64,000 bases of DNA from Psychroflexus gondwanensis ACAM 44 (GCF_000355905.1 NZ_APLF01000004.1:124001-188000); one strand, 5' to 3'; shown: positions 1-8,847, counted from the first letter of the stretch. The notes: a model not told the origin generated them from the sequence alone. A program made the numbers and translations.

Positions 1-235
1 ACTTCAAAAAAGCAAATTCATCTAACATCACTTTAGGCTCCAAGGTTGTCGCTACTGGACGCTCATCGAAGTCTAAATAGACGAACACCTCCAACTGATT
101 TCCGATTTCAAACTGCTCTGGTTTGTATTTATTGGGGAGAAGAACCTCTTCTTCAGTAGAATCTTGTATTAAAAACAATCCTGGAGGGGTGTCTCTATCA
201 ATCGTTAAGGTATGCTTTACGCCTAAGTCTAACAT
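1..235 (-). CDS. CvfB-like S1 RNA-binding protein, N-terminal part
   Basis: The gene starts at the ATG at 235 and runs off the window start, leaving 78 codons. The visible protein opens with a small beta-barrel-like segment (residues about 3-50, with LLPNKY and VFVYLDFDERP) and ends in LDEFAFLK. This matches the beginning of the CvfB/YitL family, which carries tandem S1-like RNA-binding domains and affects post-transcriptional regulation in other bacteria. It lies 60 bases downstream of menD on the same strand and could be read through from the menaquinone operon. The C-terminal domains are outside the window, so the call rests on the N-terminus alone. Confidence 0.65.
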   Translation of the reverse strand, partial: MLDLGVKHTLTIDRDTPPGLFLIQDSTEEEVLLPNKYKPEQFEIGNQLEVFVYLDFDERPVATTLEPKVMLDEFAFLK

Positions 236-295
236 TAAATTTAATTTATTTGTAAAAGTAAGTAAAATTAAGCTTGCTTATAAATTAAGCCGCCA

Positions 296-2044
296 CTAAG
301 ACTTTAAAGATTTAGGTTGAAGCACAGACTTGAAATCAATATTATTTTTTAGGAAATCAAAATAACTCAATAAGACTTTGTCATTTTTTAATCGAGGGGT
401 GAAGATTTCAATAAGTTGTGGACTATTATTTCTTTCAAAAAAAGCGGGTAACTCCTTGTTTACCTCTTTTTGATCGTGTGCAGTTACGTAGTTTATGCCA
501 TACATAGCACATAAATGCTCAGCATTAAACTGATGGGTGGTCTCAAAGAAATTTTCAAAATAGTCCTCTTCTTTATTACCGGGTAGAATTCTAAATATTC
601 CGCCGCCAGCATTATTCAAGAGAATAATTTTGAAATTCTTTGGGATGTACTGGTTCCAAAGCGCATTAGAATCGTAAAAAAAACTCAAATCTCCAGTTAC
701 CAAAGTGGTTGGTTCTCGACTAGCTACAGCATAACCTATGGCTGTAGAGGTGCTGCCATCTATTCCACTAGTTCCCCTATTGGCGAAGGTCTTTATAGGA
801 CGTTTAGAATCAAATAAATTAGCATACCTAATGCTTGAACTATTGGCGAAATGAACGATTTCATCTTGAGGTAAGGTCTCAAAAAGGCTATAGTAAAAAG
901 CAAAATCTGTAAATTCTATGCGTTGCTTGTAAATCTCTCTATACTCTAGGGTTTTTAACTTAATAGCATTCCAAGATTCAAAGTAGGAAGAATGAACTTC
1001 ATCTAAGCTAGGCCTTACAATTTTAAAAAAGGAATTCACCGACGTTTCAAAATGCTGGGTCAAGGAAAAAAAGGTGTCATTTGCTTCTCTTGGATCGATA
1101 TGGAAATGCTGTTTTGGTTTGTATTGTCTTAAAAATTTCTTTATTTTTTTAGAGACAATCAACCCGCCAAAGGTAATAAGCATTTCTGGCTGCAGAGCTT
1201 CAAAAAGCGAAACCGAATCTGACTCCTGCTCTATTGGAGCCAGTATTGAGTCGATATTCGTAAAGAAATTAGCATCGGAGATATTGGAGGTAATTTCTGT
1301 CATCACAATAACCGAAGGATCTTCAGACAACAACTTCAAAACCTCTATGTCTATTTTTTCATCAAGATTTACCCCTACCAGGACCAATTTTTTCTTAGAA
1401 GAATTCCAAGCTTTCGCAAATGCAGAACTATCAAATTCAACCGACTCCAGATTAAATGCATCCTGACTAGAAATCTTAACGTTCAATTTCTCAACTTTAT
1501 GATACAAGGGCTCATCAAATGGGGCATTGATATGAACAGGACCTTGTTTTAGAATAGCAGTCTGTAAAGCTTTATGTGTTTCCTTAGCATTAAAATCATG
1601 AACAGATTTATCTTCAGAATTATGAAAGTCTCCTTTAAGATTAGCAGAATAGAGGATATGATTTTTAAAGACATTTGTTTGTCTTATAGTCTGTCCATCA
1701 CCAATGTCGATAAGGTGTTTTGGTCGATCTGCAGAGATCACTACCAAAGGTAAATTGCTATAAAAAGCTTCTGATACAGCTGGATAATAGTTTAAAAGAG
1801 CTGAGCCTGAAGTACAAACTACCGCAACTGGGGTATTGAAACGCTGAGTCATTCCTAAAGCAAAAAAAGCGGCACAACGTTCATCAACGATGCTATAGGC
1901 TTTTATTTTAGGGTGATGAGCAAGTGTAATAGTGAGTGGGGCGTTGCGAGAACCAGGAGAAATAACTACATGTTCGATGTGATTTTTTACACAAAGTTCT
2001 GTTATAATTTGAGCTGTAGGAATTGAAGAATAAATCTGCTTCAT
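296..2044 (-). CDS. menD: 2-succinyl-5-enolpyruvyl-6-hydroxy-3-cyclohexene-1-carboxylate synthase
   Basis: MenD is the thiamine-diphosphate enzyme that joins isochorismate and 2-oxoglutarate in menaquinone synthesis, in the cytosol. Visible hallmarks, numbered from the ATG at 2044, are ISPGSRN at 28-34, the cofactor-activating Glu in VDER at 55, RGTSGIDGS at 423-431, and the ThDP/Mg motif GDLSF at 451 with NN at 477-478. The 582-residue length fits the family. An in-frame ATG at 2059 would add MYFCI. I prefer 2044 because the family normally begins just before the IPTAQ segment and a TATTTTTG box (2049-2056) lies between the two starts. It follows menF by about 50 bases in one operon. Confidence 0.96.
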   Translation of the reverse strand: MKQIYSSIPTAQIITELCVKNHIEHVVISPGSRNAPLTITLAHHPKIKAYSIVDERCAAFFALGMTQRFNTPVAVVCTSGSALLNYYPAVSEAFYSNLPLVVISADRPKHLIDIGDGQTIRQTNVFKNHILYSANLKGDFHNSEDKSVHDFNAKETHKALQTAILKQGPVHINAPFDEPLYHKVEKLNVKISSQDAFNLESVEFDSSAFAKAWNSSKKKLVLVGVNLDEKIDIEVLKLLSEDPSVIVMTEITSNISDANFFTNIDSILAPIEQESDSVSLFEALQPEMLITFGGLIVSKKIKKFLRQYKPKQHFHIDPREANDTFFSLTQHFETSVNSFFKIVRPSLDEVHSSYFESWNAIKLKTLEYREIYKQRIEFTDFAFYYSLFETLPQDEIVHFANSSSIRYANLFDSKRPIKTFANRGTSGIDGSTSTAIGYAVASREPTTLVTGDLSFFYDSNALWNQYIPKNFKIILLNNAGGGIFRILPGNKEEDYFENFFETTHQFNAEHLCAMYGINYVTAHDQKEVNKELPAFFERNNSPQLIEIFTPRLKNDKVLLSYFDFLKNNIDFKSVLQPKSLKS

Positions 2045-2094
2045 GATACAAAAATACAAGGAACTATGCCTATACCTTAAGGTTATTCAAATTC

Positions 2095-3195
2095 TTATAG
2101 CACTTTTAACATCGTCCTAGATTTATTGACCGTTTCGGTCCATTCTTCTTCAGCAATACTATCTTTAGTAATTCCCCCACCTACGTATACATGCACCTTT
2201 CCATAATTAAAACTCATACATCTCAAATTCACATATAAATTGGAGGCTCTCACAATTGATTTGTAAGCTTGGTTTTCTTGATTTCTAGTTCTCTTGGATC
2301 GTTGTGTTTGCTTAGCCACGTTTAATTCTCCAAAAAAACCAGTATAAAACTGCCTATCATAGCCTTCATTCTCTTTTAAAAATTTGTAAGCCTTTGCTTT
2401 GGGAAGACCACAAACAGCTGGGGTGGGGTGTAAATCTTTTAAGACTAAACCCAATTTGGAAGAGTCTAAGTCTGTTGAAATGTCTGTTCTAAGATGAAAC
2501 AAATCTCCAGCCTGATCGGTTGTTCTAGGATGAACTTGCACATTTTGGGTGTGATTTTCCAAGGCACTCACGATTTCATCGGTTACGATCTGCTGCTCAT
2601 CTAGCTCTTTTTGTGTCCACTCCCGATTTTCATTTACTCGCTTTGTTCCAGCTAAAGCCATCGTTTCAAATTTGGTCCTATACGTTTTGGCAAATATTTC
2701 TGGTGAAGCTCCAGCCCATAAGCCTATTTCTGGATGAAACCAGACATAAGTAAAAGCTTCTGGATAAAAATGTATTAACTTCAAAAGCAACTCTTGTGGA
2801 TTTTCCAAAGTATAATCCTGGGTCATTACCCTAGAAACCACTACTTTTTTATATTCCTCGTTTTTAATTGCTGTAATGGTGTGCTGCAACAAATCTATGT
2901 ATTTATTCTTATCGGATAGAGTATTCTTTAGGCTGAATTTAGACACATAATCTATTTCAGCATCGATGAGCTCATACTTAAGAACATCAGAGTTCTCTTC
3001 AGAAAAAAAGATGGGCCGAGAGTTAACTTCAAAAGGTGAAAAGATAAATCCAGACTCTTCATAATTCTGAAGGTAACGTAAACCAGCTTCCTTTTGAAAA
3101 AAACAACTCACCTCTCCAGAATTTGGAGAATGATAGGCGACGAAAGGCAAGTTAGAAGCCCATTGTTTCTGTATATCTTCTTTTAGTTTTTGCAT
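2095..3195 (-). CDS. menF: Isochorismate synthase (chorismate-binding family)
   Basis: It converts chorismate to isochorismate, the first committed step of menaquinone synthesis. The 366-residue protein has the chorismate-binding fold: KKVVVSR (116-122) with the likely general-base lysine, AGASPE (161-166), LAGTKR (181-186), HPTPAVCGLP (256-265), FFGELN (287-292) and a terminal GGGITKDS (339-346). The start codon overlaps the stop of the upstream thioesterase by one base (TAATG), and menD follows, so it is MenF rather than a siderophore or salicylate enzyme. The family cannot be separated from EntC by sequence alone; the context decides. Confidence 0.93.
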   Translation of the reverse strand: MQKLKEDIQKQWASNLPFVAYHSPNSGEVSCFFQKEAGLRYLQNYEESGFIFSPFEVNSRPIFFSEENSDVLKYELIDAEIDYVSKFSLKNTLSDKNKYIDLLQHTITAIKNEEYKKVVVSRVMTQDYTLENPQELLLKLIHFYPEAFTYVWFHPEIGLWAGASPEIFAKTYRTKFETMALAGTKRVNENREWTQKELDEQQIVTDEIVSALENHTQNVQVHPRTTDQAGDLFHLRTDISTDLDSSKLGLVLKDLHPTPAVCGLPKAKAYKFLKENEGYDRQFYTGFFGELNVAKQTQRSKRTRNQENQAYKSIVRASNLYVNLRCMSFNYGKVHVYVGGGITKDSIAEEEWTETVNKSRTMLKVL

Positions 3196-3614
3196 TATTT
3201 CGCTTTTGGTAAAGCAATTGTAGTCAACTTTACAGCAGAAATAAGCCGTCCTTCTTCATCTTTCAGTTTGATGTCCCACACCTGAGTTGTTCTTCCCTTA
3301 TGGATGAACTGGGCTGTTGCAAATACGTCTCCACTACTCAAACTTCTTACATGATTAGCAGAAATTTCTAAACCGCGAATCATAAAATTTTTGGTATCCA
3401 AAAAAACAAAACAAGCTGCGCTCCCAACACTTTCAGCTAAAGCTACCATAGCACCGCCATGTAAAACTCCATCGGGTTGATGTACTTTTGGTGTTACAGG
3501 CATCTTAGCCACCAAAAAATCATCACCTACATCAACGTAAGTGATATCTAAAGTTTCCATTAACGTATTCTTATTATAAGCATTGCACTGCTCGAGTATC
3601 TTTTCTTTATTCAT
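3195..3614 (-). CDS. menI: PaaI-type hotdog thioesterase, probable DHNA-CoA hydrolase
   Basis: This single-hotdog thioesterase has 139 residues from the ATG at 3614. VHQPDGVLHGG (44-54) and the following ALAES with Glu61 are the active-site pattern of the PaaI/YdiI group. As first gene of the menF-menD operon it is the natural candidate for 1,4-dihydroxy-2-naphthoyl-CoA hydrolase, which releases DHNA in menaquinone synthesis; that assignment is from context. An upstream TTG at 3635 is also in frame, but it lies inside a TAATTTTG -7 box (3633-3640), so the ATG is the better start. The gene could instead be a general acyl-CoA thioesterase. Confidence 0.8.
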   Translation of the reverse strand: MNKEKILEQCNAYNKNTLMETLDITYVDVGDDFLVAKMPVTPKVHQPDGVLHGGAMVALAESVGSAACFVFLDTKNFMIRGLEISANHVRSLSSGDVFATAQFIHKGRTTQVWDIKLKDEEGRLISAVKLTTIALPKAK

Positions 3615-3632
3615 GATTGCTTTATCAGAATT

Positions 3633-3640
3633 CAAAATTA
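3633..3640 (-). promoter_or_regulatory. -7 element for the menaquinone operon
   Basis: Read on the minus strand, the bases are TAATTTTG, matching the Bacteroidota TAnnTTTG -7 consensus. It ends 18 bases before the ATG at 3614, which leaves a short leader. I see no TTG at the usual -33 distance, so this is a candidate only. Confidence 0.4.
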
Positions 3641-3720
3641 CAAAAGGAAATTCATTGCTTACTAGAAGTAAGTCGATTTTAAAATACTTTTATAACTTCC
3701 ATAAAACGTTAAAAAACGAT

Positions 3721-4743
3721 TTAATGGTCAGCATAAAATTCTTTGAGATAGGCTTCAGATTTTTTCCCCTGTATAGAAAACCGATTTCGATGTCGATCTG
3801 ATTTTAAATTATAGTAAGGAAACCACTTCCATAAAAATCCACCAGCAAACCAATCTTCTTTCCATAAGCTTTGGTGTAAAGCCTTTAACAGGTTGAGTTG
3901 TGCATTTTCATTTGACTTATCTTCCACTCTTTTAGAAACCCAAGGCTTCTCTCCTGCAAAATCTATACTCCTATATCCGTATTCTGTGAATAACACTCGT
4001 GTTTGAAAATCTTTAGAATAGGCCTTGAGATCTTCTTTTAAAATCTCCCACTTCAAAAAAGCCTCTTCAAAACCAGGAGTTTTAGAATTAGAAATGGGAA
4101 AATAAGCATCAATACCTATAAAATCTAGACTATCCCAAAAGTAAACTTCGGTATACGTATCCCAGTTTTCTGCGTAAGTGAGATCACCAGAATAAACAGA
4201 TTTGACTTCATCAATAAGCGAACACCAAAACACAGGTCTTTGATTTACAAAGCTATTTAGTTCAGTACCAATACAAAACAATTTAACTTTCATAGATTCA
4301 GCTAGATGTGCAAACGCTAAAATGTATTTTTTGTAATTGTCTTCAAACTGAATCCAATCCTCTTCAGAAAACATCTTGATATCTCCAGTAAAATTACCAT
4401 TCCAAACCCAAATGTGAGGTTTTAACATCACTCCTAACTTTTGAGCCTGTAGCGTTTCGATATCTGCTTTGATACCACTCATGGTTTCACCAAACCATTG
4501 TTTATTTGTATCAAAAACAAGTTCTGGTTGAGAGAGTTTAGGCATAAAAGCATAAGGCATAACACTTACGAAATTAGAATTTAAATGAACTATTGCCTTC
4601 GCATGATTTTGAGTGATGGCATTTCTGGAGGCTACCATACTTATTCCATTTATCTGTGTGTTTTCTTTAAATTGGGAGTGAAGTGAAGAACATCCAAGAT
4701 AGAAAATAAAGAAAATTGAAAAATAATGTCTCAGATAGCTCAT
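3721..4743 (-). CDS. Glycoside hydrolase family 113-like lipoprotein
   Basis: This is a 340-residue exported TIM-barrel protein. A hydrophobic leader ends in LGCSS, with lipidated Cys18, so it should sit on the periplasmic or outer membrane. The segments INGISMV, LKPHIWVW (107-114), CIGTELN with Glu161, and LFTEYGY with Glu254 match the clan A acid/base and nucleophile strands as found in GH113 beta-mannanases. The substrate is not evident: no SusC/SusD pair or other polysaccharide genes adjoin it. It is divergent from the esterase gene with 56 bases between starts, so both share one promoter region. Confidence 0.78.
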   Translation of the reverse strand: MSYLRHYFSIFFIFYLGCSSLHSQFKENTQINGISMVASRNAITQNHAKAIVHLNSNFVSVMPYAFMPKLSQPELVFDTNKQWFGETMSGIKADIETLQAQKLGVMLKPHIWVWNGNFTGDIKMFSEEDWIQFEDNYKKYILAFAHLAESMKVKLFCIGTELNSFVNQRPVFWCSLIDEVKSVYSGDLTYAENWDTYTEVYFWDSLDFIGIDAYFPISNSKTPGFEEAFLKWEILKEDLKAYSKDFQTRVLFTEYGYRSIDFAGEKPWVSKRVEDKSNENAQLNLLKALHQSLWKEDWFAGGFLWKWFPYYNLKSDRHRNRFSIQGKKSEAYLKEFYADH

Positions 4744-4799
4744 GTAAAGCGAAATTAATCAATTACTTTGATTTTTATAAAGAGAAAAAAAAAACAAGA

Positions 4800-5450
4800 A
4801 TGAGTCATCAGAATCAAGTGAGTTACCAAACAACCAATACTTACTCTACCCTCAATAAATTAACCAATAAAACACAAAATATATGGATAGCCTGCCATGG
4901 AATTGGCTTTTTGAGCAAGTATTTCATTAGTTACTTTGAGGATTTAAATCCAGAAGAAAATTATATCATCGCCCCTCAGGCTCCTTCTAAATACTACCAA
5001 ACCAAAGCCTATAAATATATAGGAGCCTCTTGGCTTACCAAAGAAAACAGAGAGCTTGATACAGAAAATATCTTAAATTATTTAGATGCACTCCTTACCA
5101 AAGAATCTCTTCCCACCGATAAAAATATAATTTTGATGGGGTTTTCCCAAGGCGTATCGGTCGTGACACGGTGGATGGCTCAACGCCATATAACTTGCGA
5201 TCATTTGGTTCTTCATTCTGGAAGCATTCCCGATGAATTTGATGCACAAGATTTTAACTATTTACCAGAATTAAAAACCAGTATTATTTATGGATCAAAA
5301 GATGGGTATTTAACCGAAGAGAAAATCCAAACTCAACTTAAAATAGCTTCTACTATTTTCCCTAACCCTGCTGAGATTCTGAAATTTGAAGGCAAACATG
5401 AAATGCATAAAGCAAGTCTTGAGAAAGTAGCTAGCGCTATAAATCTCTAA
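4800..5450 (+). CDS. Alpha/beta hydrolase, phospholipase/carboxylesterase type
   Basis: This 216-residue cytosolic serine hydrolase has the nucleophile elbow GFSQG at 114-118 (Ser116), an acid in GSKDGYL (Asp168) and a His near 200-203, giving the triad of the Abhydrolase_2 group. CHGIG at 32-36 is the likely oxyanion strand. The start is the ATG at 4800; an open frame continues upstream to 4716 but would overlap the divergent GH113 gene and adds a low-complexity lysine run. Its end overlaps the end of the convergent GreA-like gene by four bases. The substrate is unknown. Confidence 0.85.
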   Translation: MSHQNQVSYQTTNTYSTLNKLTNKTQNIWIACHGIGFLSKYFISYFEDLNPEENYIIAPQAPSKYYQTKAYKYIGASWLTKENRELDTENILNYLDALLTKESLPTDKNIILMGFSQGVSVVTRWMAQRHITCDHLVLHSGSIPDEFDAQDFNYLPELKTSIIYGSKDGYLTEEKIQTQLKIASTIFPNPAEILKFEGKHEMHKASLEKVASAINL

Positions 5451-5941
5451 TAATTAATTTCTAAAATTTCAATAGGCCGAGAATCTTGGCCTAGTTTAAA
5501 TTCAAAATTATCTCCTTCCTTTTTAGAAGTCATCGCTATTGCTAGTGGTGAGGTAAAGGCTATTTTCTTTTCTTTGATGTTGGCCTCATCCACTCCTACA
5601 ATTTTGAAGTCTTGAATGGAACCGTTCATTTTGAACTTTACAGTCGCACCAAACCGAATTTCGCTTTTATTTTGTTGTTCTGGATTTAGAACTTGTGCAC
5701 TATTTAATCTTTCATTGAGCAGCTTTAATTTTCCATCAATCACTGCCAATTCTCGTCTTCGCTCGGTATCGTCTTGAATATTAAGATCGGCTCTTTGTTT
5801 CTCTAGTTTTATTTTTTCTTCTCTGAGCATCTCTTTTCCTTGAGGAGTAACGTAATTGGTCACACCATCAGGCAAGGAGGCTCTTGGTGGTATTACAGGC
5901 GGTTCCTCTTGATCGCTTTCCTTTACAAATCCTCTACTCAT
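5447..5941 (-). CDS. GreA/GreB-family transcription elongation factor
   Basis: The 164-residue protein has a proline-rich N-terminal extension (MSRGF to about 25), then the GreA/GreB plan: YVTPQGKEMLREE, a charged coiled coil with RRREL (about 60-85), and a C-terminal FKBP-like domain with FGATVKF and SPLAIA. Gre factors bind the RNA polymerase secondary channel and rescue backtracked complexes. Most Bacteroidota carry a canonical GreA elsewhere, so this is probably the second, GreB-like paralogue common in flavobacteria. The gene is monocistronic and converges on the esterase. Confidence 0.86.
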   Translation of the reverse strand: MSRGFVKESDQEEPPVIPPRASLPDGVTNYVTPQGKEMLREEKIKLEKQRADLNIQDDTERRRELAVIDGKLKLLNERLNSAQVLNPEQQNKSEIRFGATVKFKMNGSIQDFKIVGVDEANIKEKKIAFTSPLAIAMTSKKEGDNFEFKLGQDSRPIEILEINY

Positions 5942-5967
5942 AATATATATTTGAATTCAATATAACA

Positions 5968-6010
5968 ATAAAGCTGTACAAAATGAAATTTTCACTCTGT
6001 ACAGCTTTAT
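5968..6010 (-). terminator. Stem-loop between DUF4136 gene and gre-like gene
   Basis: Arms ATAAAGCTGTACA (5968-5980) and TGTACAGCTTTAT (5998-6010) form a perfect 13-base stem. It lies just after the stop of the DUF4136 gene in reading direction. The T-run is weak, so the termination role is likely but not certain. Confidence 0.65.
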
Positions 6011-6038
6011 CTAACAAACTAAATAAACAACCATGAAC

Positions 6039-6575
6039 TTACTTCTGGTCTCTTTCTGGAGGATATTCCTCCAAGATTTTATTTACTATTTTATTAATTT
6101 TTTCTTCTTTCTTTTCCATATCAAGGCTCAAAATACCCGTTCCTAATCCTTGCCAAACCAATTCATTTTTTCGAGCATCAATAAAATCGATATACAGCGT
6201 TCCTTCTACATTACTTGATACTATATTATTTCCGCCAGGACCCCAGAAATAAGGATTCCATCCCCATCCATAACCAAAATTATTTTGATGAATATTTACA
6301 TTTTCTCTGGTTTCTGTAAAGATACTTATGAGTAAGTTTGGATTGGAAGCTTTAAACATGCCCTTAGCCTCTAATTCTCTTTCTATAGCTCTTAGAATTC
6401 TTTTTTTATCTAAATCAGAAATTTTAGCTTCGTCTATGCCAGGTTTAAAAAAAGCAAAAGACGTATACATTTTAAAATCTACTTCTTTATCATAATCTGT
6501 TGCGACTCTAACTGACGAACATGACATTATAGACATAATTCCTAAAAAAAGCAATAGGCGTTTATAAATTTTCAT
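6039..6575 (-). CDS. DUF4136 lipoprotein
   Basis: The 178-residue protein has a hydrophobic leader and lipobox IMSC with Cys19. The mature part follows the DUF4136 plan: VATDYDKEVDFKMYTSFAF near the N-terminus, an aromatic/glycine patch (GYGWGWNPYFWGPGG, about 105-119), then EGTLYIDFIDARKNELVWQG. The family is widespread in Bacteroidota and has no established function. The ATG lies two bases after the hutU stop, so it is co-transcribed with hutU. That association is probably incidental, though it could mean shared regulation. Confidence 0.82.
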   Translation of the reverse strand: MKIYKRLLLFLGIMSIMSCSSVRVATDYDKEVDFKMYTSFAFFKPGIDEAKISDLDKKRILRAIERELEAKGMFKASNPNLLISIFTETRENVNIHQNNFGYGWGWNPYFWGPGGNNIVSSNVEGTLYIDFIDARKNELVWQGLGTGILSLDMEKKEEKINKIVNKILEEYPPERDQK

Positions 6576-6577
6576 GA

Positions 6578-8602
6578 TTATAGTGTTTTTAATATTGAAT
6601 CTTCTACATGAAACGGTAAGGTTACTTTTAGCTTAGGTTCTTGACGCATAGCTCTTTTTATAGCGATTTCTGCACCTTCATTCCTAGCCCAAGATCGTCT
6701 GGCTACACCATTGTTTACATCCCAATGCAGCATAGATTTTAATTTCTTACCTGCTTCTATACTACCATCAAGTAACATGCCAAAACCTCCGTTGATAACT
6801 TCTCCCCAACCTACACCTCCTCCGTTGTGTATACTCACCCATGTCGCGCCTCTAAAACTGTCTCCTATTACGTTTTGAATTGCCATATCTGCTGTAAATT
6901 TACTTCCATCATAAATATTTGAAGTTTCTCTATACGGTGAGTCCGTTCCAGAAACATCGTGATGATCTCTACCCAAAATAATTTCACCAAGATCACCTTC
7001 AGCAATAGCATTGTTAAAAGCATCTGCAATCTTCATTCTCCCTTCTGCATCGGCATATAATATTCTCGCTTGAGATCCTACTACCAATTTATTGCCTTGA
7101 GCTCCTTTTATCCAAGTAATGTTATCTTGCATTTGTAGTTGTATATCTTTCTCGGAGGTTTTTATAAGCTCTTCTAGAACTTGAGTAGCAATATCATCTG
7201 TCTTCGCTAAATCTTCGGGTTGTCCTGAAGCACAAACCCACCTAAAAGGGCCAAACCCATAATCAAAACACATAGGTCCAATGATGTCTTGAACATAACT
7301 AGGATAGGCAAACTCTTTTGAATTTGATTCTGCATCTCTTGAACTAACACGCTGTCCTTTATCATTTTTATGAACTTTAGCTCCAGCTCTAGAAGCCTCC
7401 AGCAAAAAAGCGTTCCCATAATCGAAAAAGTAAGTCCCTCGATTTGAATGAGTATTTATAGCATCAACATGACGTTTTAAGGTGTTTTCAACTTCAGTTT
7501 TGAAAATTTCAGGTGAATTTACCATCAGTTCGTTGGCATCTTCGTAACTGAATCCAACGGGATAATAGCCGCCTGCCCAAGGATTATGAAGCGAAGTTTG
7601 ATCTGATCCTAAATCGATGTGGATATTTTGTTCTTCAAATTTCTCCCAGACTTCAACGATATTTCCTTGGTAAGCAATTGAAAGTACTTCTTTATTTTTC
7701 TTTGCTTGAGTTACTCTTTGGACTAAAAAATCCAAATCATCAATAACCTCATCTACCCAACCTTGCTCATGTCGTGTTTGTATAGCTTTTGGGTTAACTT
7801 CGGCACAGACTGTCACACAACCCGCTATATTACCAGCCTTAGGCTGTGCTCCACTCATTCCCCCAAGGCCAGAGGTTAGAAACAATCCTCCATTTGGAGA
7901 TTTATTAATTTTTCTAAATCCATTTAAAACTGTAATCGTCGTCCCGTGAACTATGCCTTGAGGGCCTATATACATATAGCTTCCTGCTGTCATTTGTCCA
8001 TATTGGGAAACTCCAAGGGCATTAAACCTTTCCCAGTCCTCTGGTTTAGAATAATTGGGAATAGTCATTCCGTTAGAAACCACTACCCTAGGTGCTGAAT
8101 TATTAGAAGGGAAGAGCCCTTGTGGATGACCAGAATTCATGACCAGAGTTTGGTCATCTGTCATTTCTGCTAAATATTTCATAGTTAACCTGTACTGAGC
8201 CCAATTTTGAAAAACTGACCCGTTGCCTCCATAAGTAATCAATTCATCGGGATGTTGAGCGACTGCCTTATCTAAGTTGTTCTGAATCATAAGCATAATA
8301 GCCTTAGCTTGAAGACTTCTGCCTGGATAATCTGAAATTGGTCTAGCATAAATCTCAAAAGTTGGCTTAAATCGAAACATATAAATCCTGCCATAAGACT
8401 CTAACTCTTCTTTGAATTCTTTTGCTAAAGTTTTATGGAAGTGTTGTGGAAAGTATCTTAGCGCATTTTTGAGGGCAAGAAGTTCTTCTGAAGCCGTTAG
8501 GCATTTTTTTCGTTTCGGGGCGTGATTGAGAGCACTATCATAATTTCTTGGTAATGGCAATTGTGATGGTATTCCTTCTAAAATTTCTTCGCTGAACGTC
8601 AT
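6578..8602 (-). CDS. hutU: Urocanate hydratase
   Basis: Urocanase adds water to urocanate using tightly bound NAD, the second step of histidine degradation. At 674 residues this is the long form seen in Bacteroidota rather than the roughly 555-residue proteobacterial form. Visible motifs are YGGNG (124-128), GLGGMSGAQPKAGN (245-258) of the NAD site, FRWVCASG with Cys457 near the active site, and GRDHHDVSGTDSPYRE in the C-terminal part. The other hut genes (hutH, hutI, hutG) are not in the window. It sits between a DUF5522 gene and a DUF4136 gene with two-base gaps on both sides. Confidence 0.95.
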   Translation of the reverse strand: MTFSEEILEGIPSQLPLPRNYDSALNHAPKRKKCLTASEELLALKNALRYFPQHFHKTLAKEFKEELESYGRIYMFRFKPTFEIYARPISDYPGRSLQAKAIMLMIQNNLDKAVAQHPDELITYGGNGSVFQNWAQYRLTMKYLAEMTDDQTLVMNSGHPQGLFPSNNSAPRVVVSNGMTIPNYSKPEDWERFNALGVSQYGQMTAGSYMYIGPQGIVHGTTITVLNGFRKINKSPNGGLFLTSGLGGMSGAQPKAGNIAGCVTVCAEVNPKAIQTRHEQGWVDEVIDDLDFLVQRVTQAKKNKEVLSIAYQGNIVEVWEKFEEQNIHIDLGSDQTSLHNPWAGGYYPVGFSYEDANELMVNSPEIFKTEVENTLKRHVDAINTHSNRGTYFFDYGNAFLLEASRAGAKVHKNDKGQRVSSRDAESNSKEFAYPSYVQDIIGPMCFDYGFGPFRWVCASGQPEDLAKTDDIATQVLEELIKTSEKDIQLQMQDNITWIKGAQGNKLVVGSQARILYADAEGRMKIADAFNNAIAEGDLGEIILGRDHHDVSGTDSPYRETSNIYDGSKFTADMAIQNVIGDSFRGATWVSIHNGGGVGWGEVINGGFGMLLDGSIEAGKKLKSMLHWDVNNGVARRSWARNEGAEIAIKRAMRQEPKLKVTLPFHVEDSILKTL

Positions 8603-8604
8603 AT

Positions 8605-8772
8605 CTATGAATTATCTCTTCCCTTTTTGTAACCGTATGGGCAATGTCTACAACCACTTTTACAACAGTAACCTCGCTTGAGGTGGTACTGTTCCGTAAA
8701 GCACCTATAGCCTTCTTTTGTTATGTAATAGTCACCCTCTTCCAAGGGTAATTGCTTTTTAAAATTAATCAT
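8605..8772 (-). CDS. DUF5522 small cysteine-rich protein
   Basis: A short gene of 55 codons starts at the ATG at 8772 and stops two bases before hutU. The product ends with the pattern GYCCKSGCRHCPYGY (34-48), four cysteines plus His, typical of the DUF5522 family of small Bacteroidota proteins and suggestive of a bound metal. An upstream GYRCF adds another Cys. The function is not known. Its tight coupling to hutU makes co-transcription very likely. Confidence 0.8.
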   Translation of the reverse strand: MINFKKQLPLEEGDYYITKEGYRCFTEQYHLKRGYCCKSGCRHCPYGYKKGRDNS

Positions 8773-8818
8773 TACTAGAAATTTAAATAAACCAGACTAC
8801 AAATTGAATTTAAGACTG

Positions 8819-8826
8819 TAATTTTG
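8819..8826 (+). promoter_or_regulatory. -7 element for the desulfhydrase gene
   Basis: TAATTTTG matches the TAnnTTTG consensus and ends 21 bases before the ATG at 8848. It overlaps an in-frame TTG at 8824, which argues against that TTG as a start. No TTG is found at the expected -33 spacing. Confidence 0.4.
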
Positions 8827-8847
8827 AATTTTATTCTGAATCTACCT

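Noticed and set aside
2049-2056. TATTTTTG on the minus strand just before menD as an internal promoter.
   Set aside because: No -33 partner, it lies inside an operon, and a TSS would fall on the ATG; used only as weak support for the start.
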